Origin: Streptomyces tendae
GTDB lineage: Bacteria; Actinomycetota; Actinomycetes; Streptomycetales; Streptomycetaceae
DNA length: 64,000 nucleotides
Direction of reading: 5' to 3'
NCBI RefSeq assembly: GCF_008632955.1
Contig: NZ_CP043959.1
Location: 1,550,001 to 1,614,000 of the forward strand
Part shown: positions 1 to 8,453 of the stretch, piece by piece
How positions within the stretch are numbered: the first letter of the stretch is position 1
Layout of the letters: every line of letters begins with the position of its first letter
Translations under genes and position numbers: made by a program
Notes under the pieces: model-generated
Databases searched by the model: none
The model's input: the letters and a program-made list of their open reading frames with translations, nothing else
What the model was told of the DNA's origin: nothing

Positions 1-3
1 CCG

Positions 4-336
4 ATGACCCCGGAGGGCCCGAGCGTGGACGAGATCCGCGCCATGCGCCCGGGACCTGGCAGCTTCCACTACCGCAGCGACCGGACCCCGCTGGACTCGG
101 CAGTGATCCGGGGCGGATCGGTGGCCGGGGACGGCTCGATGACCGAGGACCAGGCGGACCAGATCCGCAAGGCCGCCGGGATCGGGCGCGAGAACCACCA
201 CGCCCTCAAGGCCGCCGAGTCCTACAGCGACCGGCGAGACCCGATCACGGGCGGCGTGATCCGGACCTGGGCCGACGGCCGGACCGAGATCGTGGACGAG
301 TCCAGCCCGGCCGCCCGGGTGCGCGGCGGTCGGTAG
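4..336 (+). CDS. Hypothetical protein of the integrated element
   Basis: A 110-residue hydrophilic protein whose function I do not recognise. The frame is still open at the window edge and the ATG lies at base 4, so the true start may be upstream and this may be only the C-terminal part. The C-terminal half has a run of polar and charged segments and a short TGGVIRTWADGRTEIVDE stretch that reads like a beta-hairpin domain. There are no membrane segments or cysteines. A hairpin terminator follows 29 bases after the stop. It sits among the cargo of the serine-integrase element, so a role in replication, transfer or regulation of that element is possible but not shown. Confidence 0.5.
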   Translation: MTPEGPSVDEIRAMRPGPGSFHYRSDRTPLDSAVIRGGSVAGDGSMTEDQADQIRKAAGIGRENHHALKAAESYSDRRDPITGGVIRTWADGRTEIVDESSPAARVRGGR

Positions 337-364
337 GAGATCCGCAGCCAGATCGGCACCTGAC

Positions 365-400
365 AGAGGCGTCAGCCCTCCTGATCCGGATGACGCCTCT
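365..400 (+). terminator. Hairpin terminator after the first element gene
   Basis: Perfect 10-bp arms, AGAGGCGTCA (365-374) and TGACGCCTCT (391-400), are separated by 16 bases and lie 29 bases after the stop codon. No clear U-tract follows, which is common in this GC range. Confidence 0.6.
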
Positions 401-444
401 CGGTCCGCCGGAGATCCGGGCGGATCTTGCCGACCACGCACCGA

Positions 445-539
445 CCGGGTCCGCCCGATCTTGACGACCCAGCAACCCGGGTCCACCCGATCCACACAGA
501 TGGACCCCGGATCTCACCGCCAAGCGAATTCCGGGGTCC
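445..539. repeat. Cluster of CCGGGTCC-type short repeats
   Basis: Non-coding block between the first two element genes. CCGGGTCC occurs at 445-452 and 477-484, each followed by RCCCGATC. A variant with one extra G occurs inverted at 502-510 (GGACCCCGG) and direct at 531-539 (CCGGGGTCC). The density of GGACCC-like octamers recalls the TraB-binding repeats (GACCCGGA-like) at the clt transfer loci of Streptomyces conjugative plasmids, or replication iterons. Either role is an inference from the motif and the mobile-element context. Confidence 0.45.
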
Positions 540-620
540 ACCTTCCAACCCAATGACCTCCGAGGCCACCGGTCCCACTCCAGAAAAGCACGCGGGGCGG
601 GTGGCCGGAAGGGACCACCG

Positions 621-1094
621 ATGCCCGCCACCAAGGCGTTCCGGCCGGAATTCAAAACACGCGACGGAAAGCGCGTCAGCTTCGGCGCGAACTACACACA
701 CGACACCAAGGCGAAGCGCCGGGCGGGACTCACCAAGGCCGGTCGGCCGAAGGTCGAGACTGTCGGCGCGGGCACGGTCGTCCGGCGTCCTCGGCGGTGG
801 CTGCCCTGGGCTGTCCTGGGTGTGAACTCGGTGGCCGCTGGCGGGGCGTACGCGGTCCACGAGCTGGGCCCGTTGCCCGGCGGGCTGGTCGTCGGCGCAG
901 GGGTCTGGGCGGGTTACAAGGTCGTGCGCTGGACGGCGGGGGAGGTGGCCTACTTCGCCACCAAGACCCGACAGATCAGGGGTGGTTCGCGCCCGGCTGA
1001 GCTGGCCGACGCCAGCGCCCTCGGCCTGCCGCCCGGCGTGCGAGTCCCGCGCGACACGGTCAGCCGACCTGAGGCCGGCGGTCACGACTCGTGA
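621..1094 (+). CDS. Small membrane protein of the integrated element
   Basis: A 157-residue protein that I cannot assign. The N-terminal ~60 residues are basic and probably cytoplasmic. Two hydrophobic stretches follow, around residues 61-80 (LPWAVLGVNSVAAGGAYAV) and 86-103 (LPGGLVVGAGVWAGYKVV), so a two-helix membrane topology is likely. The C-terminal ~45 residues are hydrophilic. Streptomyces integrative elements and plasmids often encode short hydrophobic Spd proteins that aid intramycelial plasmid spread. The size and topology fit, but no sequence signature confirms it. The stop codon lies inside the palindrome-rich block that begins at 1081. Confidence 0.6.
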   Translation: MPATKAFRPEFKTRDGKRVSFGANYTHDTKAKRRAGLTKAGRPKVETVGAGTVVRRPRRWLPWAVLGVNSVAAGGAYAVHELGPLPGGLVVGAGVWAGYKVVRWTAGEVAYFATKTRQIRGGSRPAELADASALGLPPGVRVPRDTVSRPEAGGHDS

Positions 1095-1218
1095 CTGTGA
1101 CTGTGACTGTGGCAGCCGCCCGGACACCCCCCACCACCGGGGGCGTGCCCGGGCACGGGGGCCGGGCCGGGGGTGGCTGTGACTGCCACAGTCACAGTCG
1201 GCCGTCACGAGCGGTGAC
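1081..1218. repeat. Nested inverted repeats with GTGACT iterations
   Basis: GTCACGACTCGTGAC (1081-1095) is a 7-bp inverted repeat around one base. It runs into three tandem GTGACT hexamers. The 17-bp arm at 1099-1115 is repeated in perfect inversion at 1183-1199. A third GTCAC..GTGAC element lies at 1204-1218. The 67-base interval between the long arms is GC-rich and self-complementary. Such structures occur at replication or transfer origins and at operators of mobile elements, and I cannot tell which this is. Confidence 0.6.
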
Positions 1219-1398
1219 AAAAGGCGGCTATCACTTGCCGTGAATGGCGGTGCGGAAAGAGGTGCTGCCACACCCATGCCGGATGCCTTTTTAGATTCGG
1301 CCAAATTTCAGAAATTGTGTTGTGCGCAAATCCCGTGATTTCCTTGAATTCCTGGCAATTCCGCCGGGAATTCGGGAGTGAGAATTCGGGAGCGCAAA

Positions 1399-1917
1399 AT
1401 GGCCGCCAACAAGACCACCGCCCAGGCCGACGAGCTGAAGCCCTGCGAGTGCGCCGCGTACGACGCCCTGCCCGCCGACCTGACGGACGCGGACCTGGAG
1501 AGCGGCGACTTCGAGGTCCTGACCACCGGCTGCACCGCGACCACCAAGCGTCAGTTCGCCCCGGGTCACGACGCCAAGCTCAAGTCGGCCCTCATCAAGT
1601 GGGGTGCCCTCGGCCTGGACATCCGCCGCAGCGAGGGCGGGGTGGCCACCAGCGCCAGCGCGGCCAAGCACGCCAGCCGGTACGCCTTCGCCCACATGGT
1701 CACCGCTGGCGTGCAGCGCGCCGAGGCCAAGGCCGCCGAGAAGGCTCGCAAGGCCGAGGAGCGCGCCGCCCGCAAGGCCGCCCCGCGCAAGCCCAAGCAG
1801 GTCACCGCCAAGGTCGGCCGCTGGGAGCGCACCGGGACCGTCGAGGGCGACACCTTCACCTACACCGACGCCAAGGGCGCGACCAAGACCACCACCAAGT
1901 TCGCCCTGATCGGCTGA
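1399..1917 (+). CDS. Hypothetical element protein with PGHDAKLK motif
   Basis: A 172-residue protein. The ATG at 1399 is preferred over the in-frame GTG at 1378 because GGGAG sits six bases upstream of it. The N-terminal half has two cysteines (CEC) and a TKRQFAPGHDAKLKSALI stretch, a motif I associate with hypothetical proteins of actinobacterial phages and integrative elements. Residues ~105-140 form a highly charged Ala/Lys/Glu helix, and the C-terminus is a short beta-rich domain. The basic helix suggests nucleic-acid binding, but this is inference. The upstream region (1219-1398) is AT-rich for this genome and contains direct copies of GAATTCGGGAG at 1368-1378 and 1382-1392. Confidence 0.65.
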   Translation: MAANKTTAQADELKPCECAAYDALPADLTDADLESGDFEVLTTGCTATTKRQFAPGHDAKLKSALIKWGALGLDIRRSEGGVATSASAAKHASRYAFAHMVTAGVQRAEAKAAEKARKAEERAARKAAPRKPKQVTAKVGRWERTGTVEGDTFTYTDAKGATKTTTKFALIG

Positions 1918-1973
1918 CCGACCCGCACCGCCGGGCGGTCGGCTCAGGCCGCCCGGCTCCGAGAGGAGCCCCA

Positions 1974-2180
1974 GTGTTCAAGATCCAGTACCGCAACGCG
2001 GCCGGGCGCATGGTCACCGCCCAGTCCTTCGACCGCGCCAAGATCCAGAAGCTCGCCGACAAGGCGCGGCAGGACGTGCCCGACCCCAGCGTCTGCCAGC
2101 TCCGGGTGCGTGAGGTGGCCGCCGACGAGATCACCGGCGACTTCGTCTGGGCCGAGTGCACCGCCGACTTCACTCGTTAA
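1974..2180 (+). CDS. Small hypothetical element protein
   Basis: A 68-residue protein starting at a GTG with a good GAGAGGAG ribosome-binding site eight bases upstream. It lies 56 bases after the preceding element gene and is probably co-transcribed with it. The sequence (FKIQYRNAAGRMVTAQSF at the N-terminus) has a beta-rich pattern with no membrane segment, and I do not recognise the family. A strong hairpin follows directly, separating it from the integrase gene. The codon third positions are GC-rich, which supports real coding. Confidence 0.6.
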   Translation: MFKIQYRNAAGRMVTAQSFDRAKIQKLADKARQDVPDPSVCQLRVREVAADEITGDFVWAECTADFTR

Positions 2181-2188
2181 GACGAACG

Positions 2189-2220
2189 GGCCCGGCCGGG
2201 GATGCCGCCCCGGCCGGGCC
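2189..2220 (+). terminator. Terminator between element cargo and integrase
   Basis: Perfect 13-bp GC arms, GGCCCGGCCGGGG (2189-2201) and CCCCGGCCGGGCC (2208-2220), with a six-base loop, begin eight bases after the preceding stop codon. Confidence 0.75.
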
Positions 2221-2248
2221 GAAGTGCTGAGAGATAGAGGAACCCAGC

Positions 2249-4543
2249 GTGAACCAGCAAAGCATGAGGGCCGCCATTCTGGAGCGGGTCAGCACCGAGG
2301 AGCAGACGCGCGGCTATGGCCTGGACGTTCAGGACGACGCCTGCCGGGCGTACGTCGAGAACAAGGGCTGGCGGCTGCACGACGTCTACAGGGACGAGGG
2401 CGTCAGTGGCTCCCTGACCAAGCGCCCCGGCTTTGACCGGTTGATGGCCGACGTGAAGGCCGGCTTGGTTGACGTGGTCGTGGTGCACAAGTTCGACCGG
2501 GTCGGCCGCACGGGGCGCGCGTTCTGGCGGTGGATCTGGCAGCTCGAAGACCTCGACACCGCGATCGTGTCGGTCACCCAGGACATCGACACCACCACCA
2601 CCCACGGCAAGTTCATGTTGCAGCAGTACGCCGCCATCGCCGAGATGGAGTACAACCTAATCCGCGAGCGCACCCAAGGCGGCCTGCAGAAGAAAGCTGA
2701 GGCAGGCGGGTGGCCCGGCGGTGCGCCCCCGTACGGCTACCGGATCGAGGGCAAGGGCAAGCGCGGTTCCTTCCTGGTGATCGACGAGCATGAGGCCGCC
2801 ATCTTGCAGGCAGCCCGGAAGATGGCCGTAGAGGAGGGGATGAACACGCGCGAGATGGCGCAGCGGCTCAACGCGCTGGAGATGTTCACCCGGTCGGGCA
2901 AGCCGTGGTCGCATTCCAACCTTCGGGGGAAGCTCATCAGCGAGTCGACCTTGCGCGGGGTGGTGACGTTCCGGAACCCGAAGCGGGCGCACGCTGGCCA
3001 CGGCGCGGCCCTCAACAAGGACGGCACCGCGAAGCACGGCGCGACGGTCACCATCCAGCTTGACCCGATCTTCACGCCGGAGGAGGCCGCCGACCTGAGT
3101 GCGGCGATGGGCCGACTCGGCAACGGCAAGCCCAAGCCGAGGCCCCACGGCTACCCGCTGTCGAAGCGGCTCGTGGGCCACTGCGGCGCGCACTACGTCG
3201 GCATGAAGCGCTCGGGCCGTCCGGGGCGGTGGTACCGCTGCACCGGCAGGGCCGCGAAGTACCCGGGGGACCCGGTGTGCTCGTGCGACATGGTGGACGC
3301 CGACGCTGTCGAGGCTGCCGTGTGGGCTGACGTGGTCAAGCTGCTGGGCGACCCGGACCGCCTCAGGGCGATGGCGGCGGAGTGGGTCGGGATGGCGGCT
3401 GGCGAGCAGACCAACCACGCCGACCGGATCGCCGACCTGGACCGCCGGATCACCGAACGCACCGGGGCACTGACCAAGCTGGTCACCGACTACGCCAAGG
3501 CAGGGCTTCCGGCGGTCGCCCTGCAAGCGGCCACGCGCGCCCTCACCGAAGAGGTCGAGCAGCTTCAGGCGATGCGCGACGAGGCCGCCGCGTGGATGGA
3601 GGAGACCGAGGCCACCGAGCAGCGCGCCCGGGACCTTGCTGCCCTGGCTGCTGTCGCCCGTGAGCGGCTGGCCGACATGGACCCGGCGGAGCAGTCGGAG
3701 GTGCTGGCGCTCCTGGACGTGAGGGTCACCATTACGGGCGAGATCCCGAAGCCGCGCCTGGGGCTGGCGTGCTCGATGCGGGATTGGTTCACCGGGCGCG
3801 GTCGGCTGGTGCCGGACGAGCTGACCGACGAGGCGTGGGCCCGGGTCGAGCCGATCGTCAAGGCGTGGGAGCCGCCGAGCCACAGATGCCGACCGGGCCG
3901 CGTGATGCTCGATGCGATGTTCTACAAGGCGCGGACCGGGTGCCTGTGGGAAGAGCTGCCCGAGCGGTTCGGGCTGTGGAAGGGCATCCACTCCCGGTAC
4001 AAGACGTGGCGCAACTGCGGGGTCTGGGACGAGGTCATGGCCGCCCTGCCCGACGAGGGCCAGCCGGTGTGGACGCCGCCGCTGGTCCCGCCGTTGCGGG
4101 TGGAGGGCCGTGTGGACCCGCGCGTCTTCACCGGGGCCGGGGAAGAAGCGGTGTCCGCAGAAACAGGTGTCCCGGGCCCGGCCACCAGCGGCCTCTCGGC
4201 CGGGGTGCACGAACTGCTGCGGCAGGACGCCGTGCTGGTCACCGACGCCGCCGAGATCGTCGAACTGGTCGGCGACATGGGGGAGCTCGCGCCGGAGCGC
4301 AGAGGACCGGTGCTGCCCCGCGACCTGCTGGACCCGGAGGTCCGCCAGGTCCTCGCCGCACTGCCGGCCCGCCGGGCGGCCCGCCCGGACGAGATCGCGC
4401 GCACCGCCCAGACCGCCCCGGACGACGCGATCGCGAGACTGTACGAACTACGAGCACTTGGCTACGTCGAACGACACGGCGACGGCTGGAAGTTGACGCG
4501 CCACGCGGTGATCTCGGTCCGGGGTGACGCCGAGTCTCGCTGA
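2249..4543 (+). CDS. Large serine integrase with DUF4096 domain, fused in frame to DprA C-terminus
   Basis: Site-specific recombinase of the large serine (phiC31-like) family, presumably the integrase of this element. The GTG start follows GAGG. The resolvase domain (~7-150) has the catalytic Ser15 in RVSTEEQ. A recombinase domain follows (~165-300), then a reduced zinc-ribbon region (~310-350; Cys at GHCGAH and CSC, usual first Cys absent) and a long coiled coil (~375-490). Residues ~523-600 match DUF4096, the N-terminal domain of IS5-type transposases (LTDEAW...[13 protein letters not shown]), without the catalytic DDE part. From residue 641 the sequence is the DprA C-terminus. The 764-residue length is therefore a chimera made by integration. 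The free element should encode a different C-terminus. Confidence 0.85.
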   Translation: MNQQSMRAAILERVSTEEQTRGYGLDVQDDACRAYVENKGWRLHDVYRDEGVSGSLTKRPGFDRLMADVKAGLVDVVVVHKFDRVGRTGRAFWRWIWQLEDLDTAIVSVTQDIDTTTTHGKFMLQQYAAIAEMEYNLIRERTQGGLQKKAEAGGWPGGAPPYGYRIEGKGKRGSFLVIDEHEAAILQAARKMAVEEGMNTREMAQRLNALEMFTRSGKPWSHSNLRGKLISESTLRGVVTFRNPKRAHAGHGAALNKDGTAKHGATVTIQLDPIFTPEEAADLSAAMGRLGNGKPKPRPHGYPLSKRLVGHCGAHYVGMKRSGRPGRWYRCTGRAAKYPGDPVCSCDMVDADAVEAAVWADVVKLLGDPDRLRAMAAEWVGMAAGEQTNHADRIADLDRRITERTGALTKLVTDYAKAGLPAVALQAATRALTEEVEQLQAMRDEAAAWMEETEATEQRARDLAALAAVARERLADMDPAEQSEVLALLDVRVTITGEIPKPRLGLACSMRDWFTGRGRLVPDELTDEAWARVEPIVKAWEPPSHRCRPGRVMLDAMFYKARTGCLWEELPERFGLWKGIHSRYKTWRNCGVWDEVMAALPDEGQPVWTPPLVPPLRVEGRVDPRVFTGAGEEAVSAETGVPGPATSGLSAGVHELLRQDAVLVTDAAEIVELVGDMGELAPERRGPVLPRDLLDPEVRQVLAALPARRAARPDEIARTAQTAPDDAIARLYELRALGYVERHGDGWKLTRHAVISVRGDAESR
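4160..4185. other. Probable attR junction (element / dprA)
   Basis: DprA-like sequence begins abruptly at GTCCCGGGCCCGGCC (4169-4183), encoding the conserved VPGPATS motif. Upstream of this the frame is integrase-specific. The recombination site should lie within or just before this GC-rich core. The exact crossover dinucleotide cannot be fixed because the left junction is outside the window. Confidence 0.65.
4169..4543 (+). pseudogene. dprA: 3' remnant of dprA (DNA processing protein A)
   Basis: Codons 641-764 of the chimeric frame read as the C-terminal ~124 residues of DprA/Smf. They include the end of the Rossmann core ([17 protein letters not shown] and [15 protein letters not shown]) and the DprA winged-helix domain (~715-758; PDEIARTA...[17 protein letters not shown]). 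DprA loads RecA on incoming single-stranded DNA, and in Streptomyces dprA lies just upstream of whiG, as here. The N-terminal two-thirds is missing from this side and should lie beyond the far end of the element. The chromosomal gene is therefore split and very probably inactive, unless excision restores it. Confidence 0.85.
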
Positions 4544-4582
4544 CGCAGCGTGTTCGGCCGTCCGGGGGAACCCCGACACGCC

Positions 4583-4610
4583 TTGGAAAATACGTCAGTT
4601 GGGGTATCCG
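4583..4610 (+). promoter_or_regulatory. Candidate promoter upstream of whiG
   Basis: TTGGAA (4583-4588) and TATCCG (4605-4610) are separated by 16 bases in the 274-base gap between the dprA remnant and whiG. The match is moderate. If real, it would give a leader of about 200 bases and keep whiG expression independent of the inserted element. Confidence 0.35.
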
Positions 4611-4817
4611 GGTGATCACGCTGAGCGACGGATGTGCCCCGCGGGAGCGGCCCCCGGAACGAATCTGCGCACGGCCGGGCCCTCGCTCTTCGCGCACCGC
4701 GACGCCACAGTCACGCTACGCTCACGAGGACCCAGACACGGACAGGCCAGAACAGACATCGGACAGACGACGCTCACAGGCAGCACCAGCCCACGGCAGA
4801 ACGGCACTAGGCAACGA

Positions 4818-5660
4818 ATGCCCCAGCACACCTCCGGGTCCGACCGGGCGGCGATCCCCCCAGCCGCCCGCGACGGTGGCAGCGTGCGGCCGCCCGCTCC
4901 CTCGACGCTCGACGAGCTGTGGCGGTCGTACAAGGCGACGGGGGACGAACGGTTGCGGGAGCAGCTGATCCTGCACTACTCGCCGTTGGTGAAGTACGTC
5001 GCCGGACGGGTCAGCGTGGGACTCCCGCCCAACGTCGAGCAGGCGGACTTCGTCTCGTCGGGGGTCTTCGGGCTGATCGACGCGATCGAGAAGTTCGACG
5101 TCGACCGCGAGATCAAGTTCGAGACGTACGCGATCACGCGCATCCGGGGCGCGATGATCGACGAACTGCGCGCGCTGGACTGGATCCCGCGCTCGGTGCG
5201 GCAGAAGGCACGCAACGTGGAGCGTGCCTACGCCACCCTCGAAGCACGGCTGCGGCGCACCCCGTCGGAGCACGAGGTCGCCGGCGAGATGGGCATCACG
5301 GTGGCCGAGCTGCACGCGGTGTTCAGCCAGCTTTCGCTCGCGAACGTCGTCGCCCTGGAGGAGCTGCTGCACGTCGGCGGCGACGGCGGTGACCAGCTCA
5401 GTTTCATGGACACCCTCGAGGACACCGCCGCCGACAACCCCGTGGAGGTGGCCGAGGACCGTGAGCTGCGCCGGTTCCTGGCGCGGGCCATCAACACGCT
5501 GCCGGAACGCGAGAAGACCGTGGTCACCCTGTACTACTACGAGGGCCTCACGCTCGCCGAGATCGGCAACGTCCTGGGCGTGACCGAGAGCCGGGTCAGC
5601 CAGATCCACACCAAGTCCGTGCTGCAGCTGCGCGCCAAGCTGGCGAGTTTCGGCCGCTGA
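4818..5660 (+). CDS. whiG: Sporulation sigma factor WhiG
   Basis: RNA polymerase sigma factor of the FliA/WhiG group. It commits aerial hyphae to sporulation in Streptomyces by transcribing whiH, whiI and related genes. The ATG at 4818 gives 280 residues, matching known WhiG and beginning [10 protein letters not shown]. The frame stays open upstream but without conserved sequence. Visible domains are sigma region 2 (~40-120; [37 protein letters not shown]), region 3 (~125-200) and region 4 with its helix-turn-helix (~215-275; [20 protein letters not shown]). In several Streptomyces the anti-sigma RsiG with cyclic-di-GMP controls WhiG. That gene is not in this window. Confidence 0.95.
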   Translation: MPQHTSGSDRAAIPPAARDGGSVRPPAPSTLDELWRSYKATGDERLREQLILHYSPLVKYVAGRVSVGLPPNVEQADFVSSGVFGLIDAIEKFDVDREIKFETYAITRIRGAMIDELRALDWIPRSVRQKARNVERAYATLEARLRRTPSEHEVAGEMGITVAELHAVFSQLSLANVVALEELLHVGGDGGDQLSFMDTLEDTAADNPVEVAEDRELRRFLARAINTLPEREKTVVTLYYYEGLTLAEIGNVLGVTESRVSQIHTKSVLQLRAKLASFGR

Positions 5661-5717
5661 GCCCGGCGGGGACCGGCCCGCCGAATCCCTGGCCGCCATG
5701 GCCGGGGCGTCCGTAAA

Positions 5718-6308
5718 GTGGACGACGTGCCAAGGATTCGAGCGGCCTCCGTGGCCGAGCACCGGTCGATGCAGCGAGCCGCCCTGCTGGACGCGGCACG
5801 CTCCCTGCTGTCCGAGGGCGGTACGGAGGCGCTGACCTTCCCGGCCCTCGCCGAGCGCACCGGCCTCGCGCGGTCGTCCGTCTACGAGTACTTCCGCTCG
5901 CGGGCGGCCGTCGTCGAGGAACTGTGCGAGGCCGACTTCCCGGTGTGGGCGGCCGAGGTCGAGGCGGCGATGGCGCAGGCCGACGGTCCCGAGGGCAAGA
6001 TCGAGGCGTACGTCCGCAAGCAGCTGGAGCTGGTGGGGGACCGAAGGCACCGCGCGGTCGTCGCGATCTCCGCGAGCGAACTCGACGCCGGGGCGCGGGA
6101 GAAGATCCGCGCGGCCCACGGCGGTCTCATCGCCATGATCGTCGAGGCGCTCGCCGACCTCGGTCACGCCGAGCCCCGGCTCACCGCCATGCTGCTCCAG
6201 GGCGTGGTGGACGCCGCCGTGCGCCGCATCGAACTGGGGGCGGCGGAGCACCCGGACGTGATCACGCGGGCGGCGGTCTCGATGGCGCTGGACGGCGTCC
6301 GGGGCTGA
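5718..6308 (+). CDS. TetR/AcrR-family regulator
   Basis: A 196-residue one-domain-plus-sensor repressor. The helix-turn-helix lies at about residues 20-65 (RAALLDAARSLLSEGG, FPALAERTGLARSSVYEYF). The rest is the helical ligand-binding and dimerisation region. The GTG at 5718 is used, and a second GTG three codons on is possible. It sits 57 bases after whiG in the same direction and is convergent with the M23 peptidase. The ligand and targets are unknown. A TetR gene follows whiG in S. coelicolor as well, so this is core rather than acquired. Confidence 0.85.
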   Translation: MDDVPRIRAASVAEHRSMQRAALLDAARSLLSEGGTEALTFPALAERTGLARSSVYEYFRSRAAVVEELCEADFPVWAAEVEAAMAQADGPEGKIEAYVRKQLELVGDRRHRAVVAISASELDAGAREKIRAAHGGLIAMIVEALADLGHAEPRLTAMLLQGVVDAAVRRIELGAAEHPDVITRAAVSMALDGVRG

Positions 6309-6347
6309 GGCCGCCCGACGCCGGGTGCGGAGATCCCGTGCGGGCGC

Positions 6348-7115
6348 TCATTCCGGCAGTGGCACCCCGAGCACCGGGAGCAGCCGCGACGGACCCCGGT
6401 CGAGCAGCCACGGGGGCAGCAGACTGAGCGGGTCCAGGTACGTGTCGCCGCGCAGGAGACCCCAGTGCGCGCACGGGGCCGTGCAGTGGGAGCCGGTGGC
6501 CTCCACCGTGCCGATCACCTCGCCCGCCGCCACCTCCGTCCCCTCGGTCACCGAGGCGCGGACCGGTTCGTAGGTGGTGCGCAGCGGCGGCTCACCGGTG
6601 CCGGCGAGTTCCACCGAGACGACGCCCTTTCCGGCCACCCGGCCCGCGAACGACACCCGGCCGTCCGCCACGGCCCGCACCGGCGTCCCCGGCGCCGCGG
6701 CCAGGTCCACGCCGCGGTGTCCGGCGCCGTAGACGGTCGCCGGGGGTTCCCAGCCGCGCAGCACCCGCGGGCGCACCCCGACCGGCCACGCGCGGCCGAC
6801 TACGGAGTCGCCGCCGGCACGGCGCGGGGGCGGCCCGGGGCCGTCCGGGGCGACAGGTGAGGGTCTGCCTCCGGCCCTGGCCTCCGTCCCGCTCCGGGCC
6901 GTCGGCGTCGGCTCGCCCCCGGCCTGTGCCGGGGCCCCGCCCGACGCCACCCGCACTTTCTCGCCCCCGCCCCCCGCCGCCATCGCGAACAGCCGGGACG
7001 GGGGTGGGGCCAGCAGTGCCGTCAGGGTCATGGCCACCACCAGGGCCGACCGCAGGCACCGCCGGGTCCAGCCGCACCGCTCACTTCGTCCTCGTCGCCC
7101 ACCACGTCGTCGCAT
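6348..7115 (-). CDS. Secreted or membrane-anchored M23 peptidase
   Basis: A 255-residue LytM/M23-type zinc endopeptidase acting on peptidoglycan cross-links. A basic N-terminus is followed by a hydrophobic signal or anchor (~22-48) and a Pro/Gly-rich linker (~50-125). The M23 domain spans ~130-235. Zinc-ligand candidates are His and Asp in GHRGVDLA and the His in CAHWG. The usual HxH motif reads C-A-H, so the first histidine is replaced by cysteine. I believe this is common in actinobacterial members with a CxHWG motif. It diverges from rpsB across a 281-base gap that probably holds both promoters. A weak TACACT -10 candidate for rpsB lies at 7214-7219. Confidence 0.85.
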   Translation of the reverse strand: MRRRGGRRGRSERCGWTRRCLRSALVVAMTLTALLAPPPSRLFAMAAGGGGEKVRVASGGAPAQAGGEPTPTARSGTEARAGGRPSPVAPDGPGPPPRRAGGDSVVGRAWPVGVRPRVLRGWEPPATVYGAGHRGVDLAAAPGTPVRAVADGRVSFAGRVAGKGVVSVELAGTGEPPLRTTYEPVRASVTEGTEVAAGEVIGTVEATGSHCTAPCAHWGLLRGDTYLDPLSLLPPWLLDRGPSRLLPVLGVPLPE

Positions 7116-7396
7116 GGCGCAAAGCGTCCCCCGAGGACGCGATCAACGCCGGGACCTGTGGACGGCCACCCGGGTTGTGGACATCGGCGTCACCCGGCAC
7201 CCCTCAGGTCCCGTACACTTCTGGTGGCGACCCGGGCCACCGGGTCGACTTCGCACGCCCCGACATCGGGACCGGTCACGGCCGTGGCCCGGTGTCAGCG
7301 CCCCTCGGTCCTTCGTGGCACGGCGCGTCGCGGGCGTCAGGCGCGGAAGCCGTCCGGTTTCCGCGGCACAACCGAGAAATTCAAGGAGATACGGCC

Positions 7397-8299
7397 ATGG
7401 CCGTCGTCACGATGCGGGAGCTGCTGGAGAGCGGCGTCCACTTCGGTCACCAGACCCGTCGTTGGAACCCGAAGATGAAGCGCTTCATCTTCACGGAGCG
7501 CAACGGCATCTACATCATCGACCTGCTCCAGTCGCTGTCGTACATCGACCGCGCCTACGAGTTCGTCAAGGAGACCGTCGCCCACGGCGGCACGGTCATG
7601 TTCGTCGGCACGAAGAAGCAGGCGCAGGAGGCCATCGCCGAGCAGGCCACCCGCGTCGGCATGCCCTTCGTCAACCAGCGCTGGCTGGGCGGCATGCTCA
7701 CCAACTTCTCGACCGTCTACAAGCGTCTGCAGCGCCTCAAGGAGCTCGAGCAGATCGACTTCGAGGACGTGGCCGCCTCCGGCCTCACCAAGAAGGAGCT
7801 GCTGGTCCTCTCCCGCGAGAAGGCGAAGCTGGAGAAGACCCTCGGCGGTATCCGCGAGATGTCCAAGGTGCCCAGCGCCGTCTGGATCGTGGACACCAAG
7901 AAGGAGCACATCGCGGTCGGCGAGGCCCGGAAGCTCAACATCCCGGTCGTCGCCATCCTCGACACCAACTGCGACCCCGACGAGGTCGACTACAAGATCC
8001 CGGGCAACGACGACGCGATCCGCTCCGTCACCCTGCTCACCCGCGTGATCGCCGACGCCGTGGCCGAGGGCCTCATCTCCCGCTCCGGTGTCGCCACCGA
8101 GGGCAAGGGCGAGAAGGCCGCCGGCGAGCCGCTGGCCGAGTGGGAGCGCGACCTGCTCGAGGGTGAGAAGAAGGGCGAGGAGGCCGCTCCGGCCGCCGAG
8201 GGCGAGAAGCCGGCCGAGGCTCCCGCCGCCGAGGCCCCCGCTGCCGAGGCTCCCGCTGCCGAGGCCCCCGCCGCGGAGACCCCGGCCGAGCAGGCCTGA
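7397..8299 (+). CDS. rpsB: 30S ribosomal protein S2
   Basis: Small-subunit ribosomal protein of 300 residues. The ATG at 7397 is preceded by AAGGAG at a standard distance and gives the canonical N-terminus [20 protein letters not shown]. The conserved S2 body spans ~1-235 ([29 protein letters not shown]). The C-terminal ~50 residues are a low-complexity Ala/Pro/Glu tail built from EAPAA repeats, typical of actinobacterial S2. A terminator hairpin separates it from tsf, with which it usually forms one transcription unit by partial read-through. Confidence 0.98.
   Translation: MAVVTMRELLESGVHFGHQTRRWNPKMKRFIFTERNGIYIIDLLQSLSYIDRAYEFVKETVAHGGTVMFVGTKKQAQEAIAEQATRVGMPFVNQRWLGGMLTNFSTVYKRLQRLKELEQIDFEDVAASGLTKKELLVLSREKAKLEKTLGGIREMSKVPSAVWIVDTKKEHIAVGEARKLNIPVVAILDTNCDPDEVDYKIPGNDDAIRSVTLLTRVIADAVAEGLISRSGVATEGKGEKAAGEPLAEWERDLLEGEKKGEEAAPAAEGEKPAEAPAAEAPAAEAPAAEAPAAETPAEQA
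8216..8275 (+). repeat. Four 15-bp tandem repeats coding EAPAA in rpsB
   Basis: GAGGCYCCCGCYGCC occurs four times head to tail (8216, 8231, 8246, 8261), and a degenerate fifth copy follows. It encodes the flexible acidic S2 tail. Copy number should vary easily between strains. Confidence 0.85.
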
Positions 8300-8319
8300 C
8301 CGCTCCGTCCGAGCCGATG

Positions 8320-8356
8320 ACGGCGGGAGCGGTGACATCACGTCCGCTCCCGCCGT
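8320..8356 (+). terminator. Hairpin after rpsB
   Basis: Perfect 13-bp arms, ACGGCGGGAGCGG (8320-8332) and CCGCTCCCGCCGT (8344-8356), begin 21 bases after the rpsB stop codon. Confidence 0.75.
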
Positions 8357-8453
8357 TCACCCGTAGGTCGGCGGAGAGCCGGTAGCCGCCCGCGCGGCGG
8401 CCCGGCCCCGCTGATCTTCGATCCTCCAGACTTCGAGAAAGATTCACAGACTC

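Noticed and set aside
3800..4080. A complete IS5-family insertion sequence at the 3' end of the integrase
   Set aside because: Only the ~80-residue N-terminal domain is present. There are no terminal inverted repeats and no DDE catalytic part, and it is in frame with the recombinase.
4524..4817. N-terminal extension of WhiG from the open frame starting at 4524
   Set aside because: The extra 98 codons have no conserved sequence and overlap the dprA stop. The ATG at 4818 gives the 280-residue length and N-terminus I know for WhiG.
8216..8299. rpsB tail repeat as a phase-variable element
   Set aside because: The 15-bp units keep the frame, and Ala/Pro/Glu tails are normal in actinobacterial S2. 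Variation would not switch the gene off.
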